Below are positions 56,691 through 64,000 of a DNA stretch of 64,000 bases, one piece after another (within the stretch, counting starts at the first letter, position 1; the number at the start of each line of letters is the position of its first letter). Below the pieces are notes generated by a model, which was not told where the DNA came from, made no database searches, and saw nothing but the letters and a program-made list of their open reading frames with translations. The stretch is from the NCBI GenBank assembly GCA_947495915.1, contig CANMAW010000001.1, positions 558,001-622,000 on the forward strand, written 5' to 3'. This DNA is from Maribacter algarum (ex Lu et al. 2025) (nom. illeg.). Lineage in GTDB: Bacteria; Bacteroidota; Bacteroidia; Flavobacteriales; Flavobacteriaceae. Position numbers and translations under genes: made by a program.

Positions 56691-58487
56691 CTAATCATTT
56701 AGTTTAAGAACGGCCATAAACGCTTCTTGTGGTACTTCAACATTACCCACTTGGCGCATACGTTTTTTACCTTTCTTTTGTTTTTCTAGAAGTTTACGTT
56801 TTCTTGAAATATCGCCTCCATAGCATTTTGCCGTAACATCTTTTCGTAATGCTTTGGTGGTTTCTCTAGAAATAATTTTTGCTCCAATTGCCGCTTGAAT
56901 TGGAATATCAAACTGCTGCCTAGGAATAAGCTCTTTTAACTTTTCACACATTTTTTTACCGATAGTAACAGCGTTATCTGCATGAATTAATGCGGAAAGT
57001 GCGTCTACTGGTTGTGCATTTAAGAGAATATCTACACGAACTAATTTTGAAGTTCGCATACCTATAGGTGTATAGTCAAAAGAAGCATATCCTTTTGATA
57101 CGGTTTTTAATCTGTCGTAAAAATCAAAAACAATTTCTGCTAAAGGCATGTCAAAATTTAGTTCAACACGCTCTGTTGTCAAATAGGTTTGATTTGTAAT
57201 CTGCCCACGTTTTTCAATACATAAAGACATCACATTGCCTACAAAATCAGATTTTGTAATAATGGTAGCTTTAATATAGGGTTCTTCTACACGATCAATA
57301 CTTGATGGATCGGGCAAGTCTGTTGGGTTATTTACAATTAATGCTGTATCTGGGTCTTTACGGGTAAATGCATGATAGCTAACGTTAGGCACTGTTGTAA
57401 TTACCGTCATATTAAACTCTCTTTCGAGACGTTCTTGTATAATCTCCATGTGAAGCATGCCTAAAAATCCACATCGAAATCCGAATCCAAGAGCAGCACT
57501 ACTTTCAGGAGCAAATACTAACGATGCATCATTTAATTGTAATTTTTCCATCGAGGAGCGTAGCTCCTCAAATTCGTCAGTATCTACCGGATAGATTCCT
57601 GCAAATACCATTGGCTTCACATCTTCAAAACCTTCAATAGCGTTTTCAGTAGGTTTTGCAGCATCAGTAATAGTATCACCAACTTTTACCTCGCGCGCAT
57701 CTTTAATACCTGTAATTAGATAGCCGACATCGCCAGCTTTAATACTTTGTTTGACATGCTGGGTTAATTTCAGGGTGCCTACTTCATCAGCAAAATAATC
57801 TTTATCTGTAGCAACAAATTTTATTTTTTGACCTTTCTTTATCTCGCCGTTGATGACTCTAAAATAGGTTTCAACTCCTCGAAAAGGATTGTAAACAGAA
57901 TCGAACACCAAAGCTTGTAACGATTCATCAATATTGCCCTCTGGCGCTGGTACGCGCTCAATAATTGCATTTAAAATTTCTTCAATACCAATTCCTGTTT
58001 TGGCACTTGCAGGAATAACCTCTTCTGGGTCACATCCTAAAAGATCAACAATATCATCAGTAACTTCTTCAGGATTCGCACTAGGTAGATCTACTTTATT
58101 TAAAACAGGAATAATTTCAAGGTCGTTTTCTAAGGCTAAATAAAGGTTAGAAATTGTTTGAGCTTGAATACTCTGAGCAGCATCTACAACAAGTAAAGCA
58201 CCCTCACAGGCGGCAATAGACCGAGATACTTCATATGAAAAATCTACGTGACCTGGAGTGTCAATAAGATTTAGAATATATTCTTGACCTTGATAGGTAT
58301 ATTCCATTTGAATAGCATGGCTTTTTATAGTGATACCACGCTCACGCTCTAAATCCATACTATCTAATAGCTGTTCTTTCTTTTCCCTGTCAGTAACAGC
58401 TCCTGTAAAATCTAATAATCTATCAGCCAAAGTGCTTTTACCATGGTCAATATGTGCGATAATACAGAAATTTCTAATATGCTTCAT
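56691..58487 (-). CDS. lepA: elongation factor 4
   Basis: LepA (EF4) is a ribosome-binding GTPase of the translation factor family. The 598 residues are the normal length. The P-loop AHIDHGKS (about 11-18), DTPGH near 77-81 and NKVD near 131-134 mark the G domain. Domains II, III and V follow, and the C-terminal domain carries the basic [20 protein letters not shown]-type segment near 555-580, specific for LepA. The ATG at 58487 is the standard start. The gene stands alone on the minus strand, with no clear terminator after it. Confidence 0.97.
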   Translation of the reverse strand: MKHIRNFCIIAHIDHGKSTLADRLLDFTGAVTDREKKEQLLDSMDLERERGITIKSHAIQMEYTYQGQEYILNLIDTPGHVDFSYEVSRSIAACEGALLVVDAAQSIQAQTISNLYLALENDLEIIPVLNKVDLPSANPEEVTDDIVDLLGCDPEEVIPASAKTGIGIEEILNAIIERVPAPEGNIDESLQALVFDSVYNPFRGVETYFRVINGEIKKGQKIKFVATDKDYFADEVGTLKLTQHVKQSIKAGDVGYLITGIKDAREVKVGDTITDAAKPTENAIEGFEDVKPMVFAGIYPVDTDEFEELRSSMEKLQLNDASLVFAPESSAALGFGFRCGFLGMLHMEIIQERLEREFNMTVITTVPNVSYHAFTRKDPDTALIVNNPTDLPDPSSIDRVEEPYIKATIITKSDFVGNVMSLCIEKRGQITNQTYLTTERVELNFDMPLAEIVFDFYDRLKTVSKGYASFDYTPIGMRTSKLVRVDILLNAQPVDALSALIHADNAVTIGKKMCEKLKELIPRQQFDIPIQAAIGAKIISRETTKALRKDVTAKCYGGDISRKRKLLEKQKKGKKRMRQVGNVEVPQEAFMAVLKLND

Positions 58488-58739
58488 AAATTCTCTTCCT
58501 CAATAATACTAAAACAGCAGTGTTAAGCCCTGCAAAGATAATGTAAATTACAAATCATTATCATCAAACCTTAGCTGATAACGATGCTTGATAAATAAAA
58601 AATTTAAAATAGAATGATCTTAATTATTTATCGCTGTCTATTTTTATAGCGAACAACGGTATATTAGCCTAAGGCCTACTAAATCATGAGTTTTGACCTA
58701 AAATACTGGCTATTGCAACTTTCGACCTTTAATTTTTCA

Positions 58740-58747
58740 TAAATTTG
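58740..58747 (+). promoter_or_regulatory. possible -7 promoter box of dusB
   Basis: TAAATTTG fits TAnnTTTG completely and lies 26 bases before the start codon. No TTG lies at the expected distance upstream (the nearest is 24 bases away), so only the -7 part is supported. Confidence 0.4.
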
Positions 58748-58773
58748 CCCACCGAAAAAACAAATGTTCAAAA

Positions 58774-59766
58774 ATGCCCAAAATAGGCGATATACAACTT
58801 CCTGATTTTCCATTGTTGCTTGCTCCAATGGAAGATGTTAGTGATCCTCCTTTTCGTGCTTTATGCAAAGAGCAAGGGGCAGATGTAGTTTATACTGAGT
58901 TTATTTCATCAGAAGGTTTGATTCGTGATGCCGCTAAAAGCGTCATGAAATTAGATATTTATAAAAAAGAACGCCCTGTCGGTATTCAGATATTTGGTGC
59001 AAATCTTGATTCTATGCTACAATCTGTAGCGATTGTAGAAAAATCAAAACCAGATATTATTGATATTAATTTTGGTTGCCCAGTAAAGAAAGTAGTTTCT
59101 AAAGGTGCAGGTGCCGGAATTTTAAAAGATATTGACTTGATGGTTTCCTTAACCGATGCGATGGTTAAGCACACTAAATTACCTGTTACGGTAAAAACTC
59201 GCCTGGGGTGGGATGAGAGTTCAATTAGAATTGTTGAGGTTGCTGAAAGGTTGCAAGATGTTGGTTGTAAGGCCATTGCAATTCATGGGCGTACTAGAGC
59301 ACAAATGTATAAAGGCAACGCCAATTGGGAACCGATAGCAGCGGTAAAAAATAATCAAAGAATGCATATTCCGGTATTCGGAAATGGAGATGTAGATTCT
59401 CCTGAAGCCGCAATGAAAATGCGTGATGAATTTGGTTTAGATGGTGCAATGATTGGTAGAGCAAGTATCGGCTATCCTTGGTTTTTTAGAGAAGTGAAAC
59501 ATTTTTTCGAAACCGGAAAACACTTAGCGCCGCCTACAATGATTGAACGGGTAGCAGCTGCTAGAAGACACTTGCAAATGTCTATAGATTGGAAAGGAGA
59601 AAAACTAGGTGTTTTTGAAACACGACGACATTATACGAACTATTTTAAGGGTATTCCAAATTTCAAAGAATACCGAATGAAAATGGTAACTAGTGATGAA
59701 TCGGTTGATGTTTTCGCAGCTTTTGACGAGGTATTAGAGAAGTTTGGCGATCATCAATTTAGCTAA
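58774..59766 (+). CDS. dusB: tRNA-dihydrouridine synthase B
   Basis: FMN-dependent enzyme reducing uridine to dihydrouridine in the D-loop of tRNAs. The 330 residues show the TIM-barrel start LLLAPMEDVSDPPFR, the catalytic Cys102 in NFGCPVKKV, TVKTRLGWD and HGRTRAQMYKG with the conserved His-Gly-Arg, and the GNGD phosphate-binding turn. The NFGCP and HGRT patterns fit the DusB/NifR3 group. The ATG at 58774 begins just before the core fold. It is convergent with the permease gene, 2 bp apart. Confidence 0.94.
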   Translation: MPKIGDIQLPDFPLLLAPMEDVSDPPFRALCKEQGADVVYTEFISSEGLIRDAAKSVMKLDIYKKERPVGIQIFGANLDSMLQSVAIVEKSKPDIIDINFGCPVKKVVSKGAGAGILKDIDLMVSLTDAMVKHTKLPVTVKTRLGWDESSIRIVEVAERLQDVGCKAIAIHGRTRAQMYKGNANWEPIAAVKNNQRMHIPVFGNGDVDSPEAAMKMRDEFGLDGAMIGRASIGYPWFFREVKHFFETGKHLAPPTMIERVAAARRHLQMSIDWKGEKLGVFETRRHYTNYFKGIPNFKEYRMKMVTSDESVDVFAAFDEVLEKFGDHQFS

Positions 59767-59768
59767 AG

Positions 59769-60968
59769 CTAACGTGTTATTAGTTTTTTGTTTATTCTGC
59801 TACTCGCAATTTTTGATGCTATAACACCTAGTACTACGATAGTTGTTAAAACCACAAAAATATTTATAAATTGAAATTCTACCGGATAATCAATTGACCC
59901 AATTTTTACCCAACCTAATAACAGCTGAGATCCTATTAATAGTATACCAATTAGAATACCAATCAAGCCCCCAGCTGTTGTCACAAGTATTCCTTGTACA
60001 AAATATATATGACGTAATTCTCGAATGGTAACCCCTAAGTTATAGAGTGTTTTTGAATTTTGTTGTTTATCTAAAATCATCATAATAATTGCTCCAACTA
60101 CATTAAAAAGAGCAATAATTAATACAAGAGTAAAAATCAAGTAAGTTGCTATGTTTTCTGTATTTAACATTTTATACAAGGTGCTATTCAATTCTTGTCT
60201 TGTTTTAACAATTACTTTATCCTTAAAAATAGCATTGATTTTTTCCTTTACTAAATAAACATCAATAGCAGTTTTCAGTTTGAAATTAAGACCTGAAATT
60301 TGATTGGGATTCTTTTCTAAAAGCGCCTGTGCTAATGGCAAGTGTATAAAAATATACTTTTTGTCGAGACTTTCTTCAATTTGATATACGCCGCTCAAAA
60401 CAATGGGTAGGGTATTGTAGCTGCTAGCCAACCCTTTGCTTGAAAGCGAACCCTTACCAGGTTTTAAGGCCAGTATTTTTAGCGGATTTCGAGTTTGCAT
60501 AACCGAAACTCCTAAAGAGTTTACCAAGCCTAGACCAGCCACTGCTTGTTCTTCTTCAGTATTCCACTCTCCGTAAAAAAGATTTTCTAAATCAGTTACT
60601 GCATTATAATGCTCATCAATACCTTTTACATATGCTATATCACTTTTTTCACGGTGCTGAAGTAGTACTTTTTCTTCAATTTCTTTAGCATAAGACAATA
60701 CACCTTCAATTTCAGAAAGTTGTTTTTCTTGATCTTCTGAAATAGAGAAAAACTTTCCTGAAACCGGAATTGCTTTCAAGTCTGGGTCAAATGCATCAGT
60801 AAAAGAAAGGCTAAAAGTTTTTAATCCGGTAAAGGCAGAAAGCACAACAAACAAGGCCGCAGACCCAATTACAATAACTAAAAACGTGATAAAATTAATA
60901 ATATTTACAGCATTCTGACTGCTTTTAGATCGCACATATCGCTTTGCTATGTAAAGAGGAAAATTCAA
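59769..60968 (-). CDS. LolC/LolE-like ABC transporter permease (FtsX family)
   Basis: About 400 residues. One hydrophobic helix lies at about residues 20-45, a periplasmic domain follows, and three helices are in the C-terminal FtsX domain (from about 270), with the usual order seen in lipoprotein-releasing LolC/LolE. The first residues, NFPLYIAKRYVRSKSS, match the family N-terminus closely. The best start is a TTG at 60968, right after the rbfA stop; a TTG at 60992 would overlap rbfA by 23 bp. The ATPase partner LolD is not nearby. It would act in the inner membrane, extracting lipoproteins or mechanically transmitting to the envelope. Confidence 0.87.
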   Translation of the reverse strand: MNFPLYIAKRYVRSKSSQNAVNIINFITFLVIVIGSAALFVVLSAFTGLKTFSLSFTDAFDPDLKAIPVSGKFFSISEDQEKQLSEIEGVLSYAKEIEEKVLLQHREKSDIAYVKGIDEHYNAVTDLENLFYGEWNTEEEQAVAGLGLVNSLGVSVMQTRNPLKILALKPGKGSLSSKGLASSYNTLPIVLSGVYQIEESLDKKYIFIHLPLAQALLEKNPNQISGLNFKLKTAIDVYLVKEKINAIFKDKVIVKTRQELNSTLYKMLNTENIATYLIFTLVLIIALFNVVGAIIMMILDKQQNSKTLYNLGVTIRELRHIYFVQGILVTTAGGLIGILIGILLIGSQLLLGWVKIGSIDYPVEFQFINIFVVLTTIVVLGVIASKIASSRINKKLITR

Positions 60969-60969
60969 G

Positions 60970-61362
60970 TTAAGACTTCTTTCTTTTTTCAAGTAAATCA
61001 GGGTTTTTCACCGGATTTTCTTCACCTTTTAATGATTTTTCAATGTTTTCAATATAATCAAGTGAGTCATCTAAAAAGAACAACAATTCGGGTACTCGAC
61101 GCAACTGATTTTTGGTACGCTGCGATAATTCATGTTTAATCAAAGGTTGATTTGATTTAATACCTTCTAAAAGTTCGGGGGCATCTTTTACTGGAAAAAT
61201 GCTAATATATATTTTGGCAATAGAAAGGTCAGTCGTAATGGCGACCTTCGAAACGGAAATAAGAGTTCCTTTTAATCCCCCGTCAATTGCCGCCCGTTGT
61301 AAAATATCAACGATATCTTTTTGAATTACTCCTGCTATCTTTTTCTGTCGTTGCGTTTCCAT
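60970..61362 (-). CDS. rbfA: 30S ribosome-binding factor
   Basis: RbfA helps the late maturation of the 30S subunit near the 5' end of 16S rRNA. The 130 residues have the KH-like fold pattern: TQRQKKIAGVIQKDIVDIL in shortened form at the N-terminus, VAITTDLSIAKIYISIFP in the middle and LRRVPELLFFLDDS, the conserved RxxPxLxFxxD segment. The C-terminal tail is Lys-rich. It lies on the minus strand before the LolC/E-like gene, coupled with it. Confidence 0.94.
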   Translation of the reverse strand: METQRQKKIAGVIQKDIVDILQRAAIDGGLKGTLISVSKVAITTDLSIAKIYISIFPVKDAPELLEGIKSNQPLIKHELSQRTKNQLRRVPELLFFLDDSLDYIENIEKSLKGEENPVKNPDLLEKRKKS

Positions 61363-61437
61363 AGGGCAAAAATACGGAGAATACTGTGTACTTTAGCATT
61401 ATGTACATGGATGTTGATCACAGAAAACAAATAACTC

Positions 61438-61842
61438 ATGAATAAAATTGAACATATTGGTATCGCTGTAAAGGATATGGAAACTTCGAACACCCTTTTT
61501 GAAAAATTATTAGGAGTTTCAAATTATAAGATGGAAGAAGTTCTCTCAGAAGGAGTGAAAACCTCTTTTTTTATGGCGGGCCCAAATAAAATTGAACTAT
61601 TAGAGGCAACTACTGATGATAGTGCGATTGCAAAGTTTATTGCGAAGAAAGGCGAGGGCATACATCATATTGCTTTTGATGTAGATGATATTGTTGCTGA
61701 AATTGCTCGGCTAAAGCAAGAAGGCTTTGTCATATTAAATGAAACCCCTAAAAAAGGAGCTGATAACAAATTGGTTGCATTTGTTCACCCTAAAACGGCA
61801 AATGGTGTTTTAGTTGAATTATGTCAAGAAATAGTGAAATAG
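61438..61842 (+). CDS. mce: methylmalonyl-CoA epimerase
   Basis: Interconverts the (R) and (S) forms of methylmalonyl-CoA in propionate metabolism, together with methylmalonyl-CoA mutase. The 134 residues of the VOC fold show IEHIGIAVKDME at the start, GEGIHHIAFDVDDI in the middle and HPKTANGVLVELCQ at the end, all strongly family-specific. Likely metal ligands are His6, His76 or His77 and Glu127. The ATG at 61438 is the normal start. It is divergent from rbfA, 75 bp away. The mutase genes are not in the window. Confidence 0.93.
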   Translation: MNKIEHIGIAVKDMETSNTLFEKLLGVSNYKMEEVLSEGVKTSFFMAGPNKIELLEATTDDSAIAKFIAKKGEGIHHIAFDVDDIVAEIARLKQEGFVILNETPKKGADNKLVAFVHPKTANGVLVELCQEIVK

Positions 61843-61910
61843 CAAATTTTATCAATGCAATTTTGCTTGCAACGAATAAAAATAAGTGGTAATATTGCAG
61901 TCCGATTTTC

Positions 61911-61984
61911 GGTCCTATAGCTCAGCTGGTTAGAGCACCTGACTCATAATCAGGGGGTCCATGGTTCGAGCCCATGTGGGACCA
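61911..61984 (+). tRNA. tRNA with anticodon CAU (Met, or lysidine-type Ile)
   Basis: A 74-base cloverleaf: acceptor GGTCCTA/TGGGACC, D-arm with AGCTCAGCTGGTTAGAGC, anticodon loop CTCATAA, T-arm CATGG-TTCGAGC-CCATG, discriminator A, no encoded CCA. The first pair G-C excludes an initiator tRNA. C4-G69 and C5-G68 are features of tRNA-Ile2 as recognised by TilS, so Ile is possible; elongator Met is the alternative. Confidence 0.9.
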
Positions 61985-61985
61985 C

Positions 61986-62023
61986 AAAAAACCTCTCAGA
62001 ACAAATGTTCATGAGAGGTTTTT
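61986..62023. terminator. bidirectional terminator after the CAU tRNA
   Basis: Outer stem AAAACCTCTCA/TGAGAGGTTTT with an inner stem GAACA/TGTTC and a short loop, T runs on both sides. It serves the tRNA on the plus strand and the DinB-like gene on the minus strand. Confidence 0.88.
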
Positions 62024-62042
62024 GCTTTTTATTTCAAATGAT

Positions 62043-62588
62043 TTATTGATATAGAATATACCGTGGAGGTTTTATTCCATTAATTCTTAAATAAACAATC
62101 ATTTGCCCTCTATGATGGGTTATATGATCTGCAAGCAGTAAAAAAATTTGCCTTTTGGTTCTTTTTAGCCCCAAATAATCTAATTCGTCGTTAAGTCGTA
62201 ACGTGTCAAAGTCACTAAGAAGTTGTATGGCGTTATCAAAGGTTGTTGAAATAGTGGCAATCATTTCTTCTTTAGATTTCTGAGCTACTTTAAGTTCGGT
62301 ATCTGTGTTCCAATCTCTAGCTTTTCGACCACCTAATAGCGATTGACTATGCCAATCTAAGGCCCAGCCTATATGCATTAAATTTTCAGCAAAACTCATA
62401 GAATCAGCAGTCGCTTTAAAGTCATAATGTTCTTCTGGCATGTTTTCAGCCATCAGAATTAAATAGGTTTTAGAATTTTCTAAGCGCTCTAAGTATTGTT
62501 CAATGAAATCATTTTGCTGTGCAAACGCGGGGGAAGAAAAGGTTGCACAGTATAGCAGAATTGCTAATAAAACTTGATGTTTTTTCAT
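62043..62588 (-). CDS. secreted DinB-fold protein
   Basis: 181 residues. A signal peptide ends near FAQQ (residues 1-24), which is unusual for the mainly cytosolic DinB superfamily but seen in Bacteroidota. The four-helix fold carries the metal-binding histidines: His72 in LMHIGWALDWH and His155 and His159 in DHITHHRGQ. The ligands for zinc or nickel are therefore intact. Members of the superfamily are thiol-dependent transferases or unknown. The ATG at 62588 is the start. It is separate from the next two genes by 84 bp. Confidence 0.88.
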   Translation of the reverse strand: MKKHQVLLAILLYCATFSSPAFAQQNDFIEQYLERLENSKTYLILMAENMPEEHYDFKATADSMSFAENLMHIGWALDWHSQSLLGGRKARDWNTDTELKVAQKSKEEMIATISTTFDNAIQLLSDFDTLRLNDELDYLGLKRTKRQIFLLLADHITHHRGQMIVYLRINGIKPPRYILYQ

Positions 62589-62672
62589 CGTATGGAATTT
62601 TGAAGATTTTTAATTGTTCCTTGAAGCTTTGTGAAATTAAGGATTTTTGAAACCTACAGTACCATCTATTTT

Positions 62673-63053
62673 TTATTTCATTGCCGTTGGTAGTCTGCCT
62701 AATTCAATTTCTTTGTTGATGACGGCGACAATTTCTAAATACATCGCTTGCATATTGTTCTTTTCATCGGTTTTCTTTTCAATTAGAAATTTAGCGAATA
62801 CATATTGTGATGCAAAAAGAGGGACATCATTTTGCCCCGTTTTAATATATTCTGCTTTAATATCACTCCAATTCAATTCATAAGGTCGTTGGCCCACAAA
62901 ATTGTTAAGTGCATCATTCACTTTATCAATAATGGAAGCAAATAGCTGCTTCGATTCTGGAACAAAAGCGAAGCGTTCGACATCATAGTTAATATTATAC
63001 TTTAAAATTCTACCTGAGGGGGAGTAGTCATACGCGTTTTTTTTAAAAATCAT
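62673..63053 (-). CDS. protein of unknown function, coupled to the membrane protein
   Basis: 126 residues, soluble, no clear signal peptide. Two amphipathic helices, around residues 35-52 and 95-118, flank a region with NWSDIKAEY. No family recognised. The ATG at 63053 overlaps the stop of the preceding membrane protein gene by 4 bp (ATGA-type), so the two are translationally coupled and may act together. Confidence 0.7.
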   Translation of the reverse strand: MIFKKNAYDYSPSGRILKYNINYDVERFAFVPESKQLFASIIDKVNDALNNFVGQRPYELNWSDIKAEYIKTGQNDVPLFASQYVFAKFLIEKKTDEKNNMQAMYLEIVAVINKEIELGRLPTAMK

Positions 63054-64000
63054 TCTGGTTTGTGTTTGATAGGTTTGTTTTGTGGGCTTATGTTCATTTT
63101 TGTTAAACCCTTGTTATTGAAAAAAAATAGAATGCCCGCTAGTACTCCAAGCAGTAATAGGATGAGCAATTTCATATCTGGTAAGTTTACAACGGTATCA
63201 GATTTATCTAACATTAGAATGACTATTTGATGTAAACTTAATCCCAGCGGTACAAGTAAAAAAGGGCGGTATAACCTGTATTTGGCGTCTAACAACCAAC
63301 CAGCCCAAGCAATTTGCGTAAAAACCTGTAAAAAAAAAGTTAAGATCAGTAGTCTATAGGAAGAAAAACCCCATACAGTTTCAGTATCATATGTTAGGCT
63401 GCTTTCAATTCCTAAATTAGGAACCCATTCTTTTAACCCAATTCGGGGTAGGGTAATGATATCATGAAAATAAATCAGCGTTGAAACGCCAATTAGTGCA
63501 AGCCAACCCAACACCACTTTACCAGTAATTATCCTCTTCGGGGGAGAGCCAAAAGTGGTGTAGGCAGCAAGCAACAATTTTCGCTTTTTGACTGATGTAT
63601 ATAAGAAAACTCCAAAAAGAAGCGCTGCAATGAAGGCAGTAGCCCCTAATTTCAAATCAAAATTATTTAGATCTGTTTTACGGTTGTCCGAAAGAATTAA
63701 AAAGAGGTGATAGCCAACGCTAAGAATGCATATTAGTATGGCATTTCGGTAGGGTTTGTTTCTAGCAACTATGAACCAACCGACCCAAGCAATTAAGGCT
63801 GCAGTTTCAGCAAAGAAGTAATAGAGAAAAACACGGTATGTAGAGAAACCTAATATTTTTCCGTTGTCGTCTAGTAGTGAAGCTTCAATATTTAAAATTG
63901 GAACCCAACGAGCAAAGGTTCCATTTTCGTCGATAATTAATTCATGTAAAAAGGGAAGCAATGACAACCCAATTAAGATTGTCATTGCTAACAAAAAACT
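63050..64000 (-). CDS. polytopic membrane protein of two duplicated halves (5' end outside window)
   Basis: At least 314 residues; the frame stays open to the window edge, and the visible first helix lacks its usual charged lead, so the start probably lies beyond 64000. About eight hydrophobic helices. The sequence is an internal duplication: WVPILNIEASL at about 30-40 and WVPNLGIESSL at 190-200, GFSTYR at 49-54 and GFSSYR at 209-214, AWVGW at 69-73 and AWAGW at 229-233. All are exactly 160 residues apart. No family was recognised. The basic, glutamine-containing C-terminal tail overlaps the next gene by 4 bp. Confidence 0.75.
   Translation of the reverse strand, partial: SFLLAMTILIGLSLLPFLHELIIDENGTFARWVPILNIEASLLDDNGKILGFSTYRVFLYYFFAETAALIAWVGWFIVARNKPYRNAILICILSVGYHLFLILSDNRKTDLNNFDLKLGATAFIAALLFGVFLYTSVKKRKLLLAAYTTFGSPPKRIITGKVVLGWLALIGVSTLIYFHDIITLPRIGLKEWVPNLGIESSLTYDTETVWGFSSYRLLILTFFLQVFTQIAWAGWLLDAKYRLYRPFLLVPLGLSLHQIVILMLDKSDTVVNLPDMKLLILLLLGVLAGILFFFNNKGLTKMNISPQNKPIKHKPE

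Overview
The window looks like a chromosomal segment of a marine-type member of the Flavobacteriaceae (Bacteroidota). Evidence: AT-rich DNA, flavobacterial gene sets (DUF4175-ybeY-mnmG, GIN-domain protein, PorP/SprF proteins, proteins ending in the gliding-motility-associated type B sorting domain of the type IX secretion system), promoter-like sequences of the TTG/TAnnTTTG type, and signal peptides ending in a Ser-Gln style. Family assignments rest on recognising motifs in the translated sequence; no database search was run.

Layout. 1-7.2 kb (minus strand): a SAM methyltransferase, a small lipoprotein, mnmG, ybeY and a DUF4175 protein. Two near-perfect parS-like palindromes flank mnmG. 7.4-10 kb (plus): gltX and an SPFH/band 7 protein. 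10-13.2 kb (minus): a BamA/TamA-like outer-membrane protein and glnS. 13.3-38.5 kb is the remarkable part: a two-part adhesin and type IX secretion locus. The first part is an Ig-like adhesin with a type B sorting domain, followed by a PorP/SprF-type protein fused to two SPOR-like repeats. The second part is a 6058-residue SprB-like giant adhesin followed by its SprF-like partner. An oppositely oriented lipoprotein gene separates the two parts. The giant adhesin contains two nearly identical in-frame DNA duplications (1764 bp in tandem; 1667 bp copies 1920 bp apart). A three-block sequence element with constant spacing lies upstream of both adhesin genes.

38.5-47 kb: folB, tRNA-Cys, a LysE-family exporter, a GIN-domain protein, rnr, then a 622-bp AT-rich gap with DnaA-box-like 9-mers, rpiB, an ElaA-like acetyltransferase, a small unknown protein, an SH3-NlpC/P60 lipoprotein and a DUF1080 protein. 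47-54 kb (minus): a compact run of MBL hydrolase, subtilase lipoprotein, M1 metallopeptidase, rnpA, C-terminal processing protease and a VOC protein. 54.5-64 kb: a cation/proton antiporter with a nucleotide-binding domain, a small unknown protein, lepA, dusB, a LolC/E-like permease, rbfA, methylmalonyl-CoA epimerase, a tRNA with a CAU anticodon, a secreted DinB-fold protein, a small unknown protein and a membrane protein built of two 160-residue halves that runs off the window.

How it fits together: most of the window is housekeeping (tRNA charging and modification, ribosome maturation, RNA decay, envelope proteases). The adhesin region probably supplies gliding or surface adhesion, with the PorP/SprF proteins helping export or anchor their neighbouring adhesins. 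parS-like sites, mnmG and rnpA suggest, but do not prove, that the segment is close to the replication origin.
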